Notes under the pieces: generated by a model | The model's input: only the letters and a program-made list of their open reading frames with translations | What the model was told of the DNA's origin: nothing | Database searches by the model: none | Made by a program: the position numbers and the translations under genes | Shown: positions 53,801-56,749 of the stretch, in pieces | Numbering within the stretch: the first letter of the stretch is position 1 | Layout: each line of letters begins with the position of its first letter | Assembly (NCBI RefSeq): GCF_009711525.1 | Contig: NZ_SMLV01000428.1 | Coordinates: 1 to 56,749 of the forward strand | DNA from: Fulvivirga lutimaris | Lineage (GTDB): Bacteria > Bacteroidota > Bacteroidia > Cytophagales > Cyclobacteriaceae | DNA: 56,749 nucleotides | Reading direction: 5' to 3'

Positions 53801-56749
53801 TTGGAGTTGCCTGACCGTTAATTATTTCAGGAGCAGTAGTATCTAACCCGTCATATACTGCTATACAGCCCTGGCCTCCGTCAGAAATAGTCCAGCCCAA
53901 ATTGGTTATTAAATTTGCTCTTTCCACTTCCGCAGCACAATAATAAATATTAGATGCACCTAAGGAAACATTCAGAACTCCTTGAGCTTCCCATCCAATC
54001 AAAGTAGCATCATAATTTTCAATAGAAAGTCCTGAATTATTAAACATGCTTAAAGCAAATCGAAGATCTGTAATAACCCATCCTCCTAAGTTTTGATTGA
54101 ACAAAGTAGCATTTGAAAACATGAAGCGCATGTCATCAACATTACTCACATCCCACCCGCTAATATCTTGATTAAAAGAGGTAGCACCCTCAAACATACC
54201 TGACATATCCCCTACTCCTGAAACTACCCATCCGCTGATATCCTGATTGAAAGCCACGGCACCATTGAACATATCCTCCATGTCCCCCACATTATCTACA
54301 TTCCATCCGCTTATGTCTTGATTGAATGCTACAGCACCGTTAAACATGGCTCTCATGTTATTAACACCATCCACCACCCATCCACTGATATCTTGATTAA
54401 ATGCCGGTGCATTGCTAAAAACGGTGATCATACTAGACACATTGCTGACGTCCCATCCGCCAATATCTTGATTAAAGACAGTAGCACCGTTGAACATACC
54501 AGCAATATTGGTGACGCTAGTCATTGTCCAGCCTCCAATATTCTGGTTAAATGAAGTTGCAACAGAGAACATTTGGTTCATAGTAAGTACACTTGTTACT
54601 GTCCATCCACTGATGTCTTGATTAAAAGTTGTTGCTCCTCCAAACATGGAGCTCATATCTTCTACATTAATTACATTCCAACCACCAATATCTTGATTAA
54701 AAGCTGAGGCAAATGAAAACATTCTTCTCATATCTGTAACATTATCAGTTACCCACAAATTAAGTGGCTGATTGAATGAGGTAGCATCTCTGAAAAGACT
54801 GTTCATAATTTCGACATTACTGACGTCCCAATTATTAATATTATCATTCAATGCCTCGGCTTCATAAAACATTTCTGTCATGTCAATAACTTTCGATAGA
54901 TCAGGAACATCAGCCGCATTGATTCTCAGATTTAGGCAGCCACTAAATGCTCTGGCCATTGAGGACCAGGCAATATCGCCCCATTGCTCAATGGTTAATA
55001 TTTTCTCCGAATCATTGTCATCTCCAAAAAAGCCACCATTATTAAAATAGATTCTTGGGAAGGCTCCTGAAATAGAAACAGTATAGGTGCCAGCAGAAGC
55101 ATAAGTATGTGTAATATTTCCGGTTACTCCAGTATCACTCATCCCATCACCCCAGTCTACGTCATAAAAATAGCCAGATCCTGTTGTTGGTATTGTGATC
55201 TGATTATCATCAGAAGACCCCGGATTATCCGTTTTCCAGGTGGTGATGAAAGAGGTGAATATAGTATTTTCATAAATCCGTGCAGAAGGATTAAAATCAA
55301 AGTTATCGACTCCTGTTATAAGTATGTCAAGGTCTCCATCATTATCAAAGTCATTCCATTCACTCCTAGCCTGCTCTGCTACTCCAACTAATCCAGCATT
55401 TATGTTGGTGAAAATTCCCCCGTCATTATTATAAATTCGTGCAGTATAGTCCCCGATTACAAAGTCTTGTCCAACTATGAGTAAATCTAAGTCGCCATCG
55501 CCATCATAATCTCCCCAACGTGCAGAACCGTCTTCAATTTCATCAGGAAGGCCTGCACCAATATCTGTAAAAACTCCACTATTATTTTGATAGATGTACG
55601 CTCCATCATTTGGCGTACTTTGACCTCCCATCATAACCAAATCCAAATCACCATCATTGTCGTAGTCACCCCAATCTGCAGAACTGTAGCCAATACCTGG
55701 CAATCCTACACCATCATCAACAAAAGTATCACTACCATCATTTCGATAGATCGTTGCAGACCTTCCGGTAACCTCGTCAAGTCCGGTAGCAAATAAATCT
55801 AAATCTCCATCATTGTCATAATCAACCCAGTCTATAGAACCAACACTAGTACCCACCAACCCTGCAGAGATATCTACAAAAGAACCTCCATCATTCCTGT
55901 AAATTATTGTAGAACTCAAATCTGAACCGATGTCATACCTTCCTGCAACTGCGAGATCTAAATCTCCATCATTGTCATAATCTCCCCAGTCAACGGAAGC
56001 ATAATCAACACCTAGCAGACCAGCGCCTATGTCTGTAAATACTCCTCCATTATTTTGATAGATGGTTGTAAATAATGTGGCACTTACATCAGATCCCGCT
56101 ACAATCAAATCTAAATCACCATCACCATCATAATCTCCCCATTCACAACTACTGTAAAAGACACCAGTCAAACCTGCTCCAATGTCGGTAAAAACTCCTC
56201 CGTCATTATTATAAATAATTGCTACTTCATTGTAATCAAAATCCCAGCCTATAACCGCAACATCTAAGTCACCATCATTATCATAATCACCCCAATCTGT
56301 ATCGCCATAAGTGACGGGTAGTATTCCACTGGCAGATACTTCCTTAAAAGCTCCTTCAAATGGCCCACTTGCAGCAATGAAGCTAAAAGACCTTGCAATA
56401 GCCACTTCTCCTCCGGTACCCAAAACTGAAGTATTTACAACAACTGTTATTTTCTCACCTGCCTTGAAACTAATTGCAGGGTCGAATACAACAATGGAAT
56501 TATCAGCACCAAAGGAAAATGTGCCTTGAAACTGACCTGTTTGACTTCCTATTATTTTAATGTTATCATCATAAACTTCATCGGCATTTGTACTATTGAT
56601 ATGTACAGTGATCAAATCAACATCAGTGTCAAAGTCTAGCTCAATATTAGAATTCACGACTACTTCATTAGCATTAACCTGTGGGCTAGGAGTAAAGACC
56701 ATTTGTCCATTTGCATCTAATGACGCAAAAGCTAAAATGCCAAAAGTGA
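50898..56749 (-). CDS. giant mosaic cell-surface protein with type B sorting domain (5' end outside window)
   Basis: The reading frame stays open to the right edge; upstream of the first in-window Met are residues TFGILAFASLDANGQ that look like the end of a signal peptide, so the start lies just outside. More than 1945 residues are visible. In order: a Big_5/Ig-like domain; seven FG-GAP/VCBS repeats with DYDNDGDLD calcium loops (about 56330-55290); a PKD-like domain; about eleven 25-residue BspA-type (DUF285) repeats (about 54930-53990); five choice-of-anchor-D Ig-like domains; a cadherin-like pair; a sixth anchor-D domain; and a type B (gliding motility-associated) C-terminal domain with YNRWGNEVF and DGTYYYVIELNGG. 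It is probably secreted by type IX and held on the surface; role may be adhesion. PorP/SprF follows. Confidence 0.9.
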   Translation of the reverse strand, partial: TFGILAFASLDANGQMVFTPSPQVNANEVVVNSNIELDFDTDVDLITVHINSTNADEVYDDNIKIIGSQTGQFQGTFSFGADNSIVVFDPAISFKAGEKITVVVNTSVLGTGGEVAIARSFSFIAASGPFEGAFKEVSASGILPVTYGDTDWGDYDNDGDLDVAVIGWDFDYNEVAIIYNNDGGVFTDIGAGLTGVFYSSCEWGDYDGDGDLDLIVAGSDVSATLFTTIYQNNGGVFTDIGAGLLGVDYASVDWGDYDNDGDLDLAVAGRYDIGSDLSSTIIYRNDGGSFVDISAGLVGTSVGSIDWVDYDNDGDLDLFATGLDEVTGRSATIYRNDGSDTFVDDGVGLPGIGYSSADWGDYDNDGDLDLVMMGGQSTPNDGAYIYQNNSGVFTDIGAGLPDEIEDGSARWGDYDGDGDLDLLIVGQDFVIGDYTARIYNNDGGIFTNINAGLVGVAEQARSEWNDFDNDGDLDILITGVDNFDFNPSARIYENTIFTSFITTWKTDNPGSSDDNQITIPTTGSGYFYDVDWGDGMSDTGVTGNITHTYASAGTYTVSISGAFPRIYFNNGGFFGDDNDSEKILTIEQWGDIAWSSMARAFSGCLNLRINAADVPDLSKVIDMTEMFYEAEALNDNINNWDVSNVEIMNSLFRDATSFNQPLNLWVTDNVTDMRRMFSFASAFNQDIGGWNVINVEDMSSMFGGATTFNQDISGWTVTSVLTMNQMFSVATSFNQNIGGWTMTSVTNIAGMFNGATVFNQDIGGWDVSNVSSMITVFSNAPAFNQDISGWVVDGVNNMRAMFNGAVAFNQDISGWNVDNVGDMEDMFNGAVAFNQDISGWVVSGVGDMSGMFEGATSFNQDISGWDVSNVDDMRFMFSNATLFNQNLGGWVITDLRFALSMFNNSGLSIENYDATLIGWEAQGVLNVSLGASNIYYCAAEVERANLITNLGWTISDGGQGCIAVYDGLDTTAPEIINGQATPIDFGSVSILPANKTRNITILNRTVSDLTNVNVTISGTVFSIVPAAPATITASTSATINVVLSGNTPGVFTETVSITSDDFSGTFSFDLVGEITATPEPEIVVYEGNSITGTEIIDDQLSPYDFGSELRGNNLTADITITNIGSTSLDISNMSITGTAFSFASITPASVAVGATETVQIILDGSVAGVFSETLTINNNDTDEGTFNFDIEGEIIGPDIAVFQGTNIFSSADEIFDGQATSLDFGTGPQGVDIVRQITIANFNPLALNVSDISISGSAFSINAITPFSIAAEVDGIITRTTFDITLSGAVDGTFNESIIITNDDEDEPTFTFPLSGQIGSGSPEIALFNSGGAEVFDGQPAPVDFGSEVQGTGINETLTIQNQGTADLTISAINISGTAFTLNSAISFPLVIGASGNQLVDILLTGNSIGVFTETVTVLSDDADEGTFDFEITGEITAPTSPEIAVFLGTEILDGQAAAIDIGNVVLGSSTSQTFTVNNTGSADLIVSDLTISGATFSSPTTTPFVIIPGGSSTFEVVLDAVAAGSFTETVTVTNNDADEGSFEFNITGEVTAANSSPTISPIADAIIDEDGSTGNLPFTINDVETNLDDLIVTASSNNTALVASTGIALSGSGGNRTINVTPESDINGTVIITVQVDDGQAVASETFTLTVVPVNDAPVITGQSTLTTLQSTSITLGLDNFSVTDIDNTYPDGFSLLINDGTNFTVNGAEITPNSEFVGDLVVPIVINDGQDDSPVFNTTITVEQGELSVDVGGAPLTNGSIVNFDDVPVGAEDSRELIITNNGTVALVISAIVIAGDDFILNSAIPDPILPSESSPLSISFRPSSIGPKAATITISSQLAADFIATLNASGLSEAPPLEIFNVVTTQQNGKHDFLEIRNIEFYQSNKVFIYNRWGNEVFKTAEYNNTDNNFIGNTSGGDELPDGTYYYVIELNGGEKVENGFFLLRR
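53990..54930 (-). repeat. array of about eleven 75-base DUF285 repeats in the giant gene
   Basis: The array encodes repeats of the form MFNGAxxFNQDISGWxVxNVxxM, 25 residues each. DNA identity varies, with the core GATATCTTGATT recurring on the plus strand in most units. The copies near 54100-54550 are closest to one another, suggesting recent expansion. It is a protein repeat, not a CRISPR or DNA satellite. Confidence 0.85.
55290..56330 (-). repeat. seven FG-GAP/VCBS repeats in the giant gene
   Basis: Seven copies of a W(G)DYDNDGDLD(L/V) motif recur about every 50-56 residues, each with a following ATIYRNDGG-like strand. The Asp-rich loops fit calcium sites of the integrin-alpha/FG-GAP beta-propeller. 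Seven units is the number for one closed propeller. Confidence 0.85.

Noticed and set aside
53990-54930. Regular 75-base repeats that could suggest a CRISPR or satellite array
   Set aside because: The repeats keep the reading frame and encode DUF285 units; there are no unique spacers of constant size.
50898-56702. Met at 56702 as the start of the giant protein
   Set aside because: The frame stays open upstream with a signal-peptide-like sequence, so the true start is outside the window.

Overview
The window reads as chromosomal DNA of a low-GC member of the Bacteroidota, most likely a marine-type Cytophagales (Fulvivirga, Marivirga or Roseivirga relatives). This placement is an inference. 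It rests on type IX secretion genes (a PorZ-like propeller, a PorP/SprF protein, a type B sorting domain), on TAnnTTTG promoter elements, and on the gene neighbourhoods. No rRNA, tRNA, CRISPR array, phage or insertion sequence was recognised. Coding density is very high, no gap exceeds 300 bases, and most genes from 14 kb to 47 kb lie on the minus strand.

Layout. (1) 0.1-2.1 kb: aroA, convergent and overlapping with a signal-less BtuF-like binding protein. (2) 2.1-8.0 kb: a signalling island. A large sigma-54 activator with three PAS and two GAF-like domains sits between two secreted YfiR-like (DUF4154) paralogues, followed by a soluble PAS histidine kinase. A near-consensus -24/-12 promoter and two tandem perfect palindromes lie between the activator and the first YfiR-like gene. 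This is the best candidate for an undescribed system here. (3) 8.1-13.6 kb: pccB, an SDR without the usual catalytic Tyr/Lys and an M42 peptidase, divergent from ppx and an Ldh-family dehydrogenase. (4) 13.6-16.9 kb: a small beta-barrel, a DivIC/FtsB-like protein, eno and carA. (5) 16.9-31.4 kb: a merged S10-spc-alpha operon from rplC to rplQ, including secY, map, infA, rpmJ and rpoA, bounded by a promoter and a terminator; rpsJ is absent from its head.

(6) 31.5-35.4 kb: tdk-porZ-recO and a 2Fe-2S ferredoxin. (7) 35.4-41.9 kb: an uncharacterised 350-residue protein, then the rod-shape operon mreB-mreC-mreD-mrdA-rodA. (8) 42.0-47.8 kb: purH, purN, a UbiA prenyltransferase, and a TonB-dependent receptor preceded by a TPP riboswitch with an apparent terminator platform, pointing to thiamine-related uptake. 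(9) 47.8-49.9 kb: a biotin carboxyl carrier protein and pyrH-frr with a small membrane protein. (10) 49.9 kb to the end: a PorP/SprF gene downstream of a giant mosaic surface protein whose start lies beyond the right edge.

Several genes work together. PccB and the biotin carrier probably belong to one acyl-CoA carboxylase whose biotin carboxylase is elsewhere. MreBCD, PBP2 and RodA form the elongasome. PorZ, PorP/SprF and the giant protein belong to type IX secretion and surface display. The YfiR/PAS/sigma-54 genes look like one sensory circuit that detects an envelope signal and a cytoplasmic signal.
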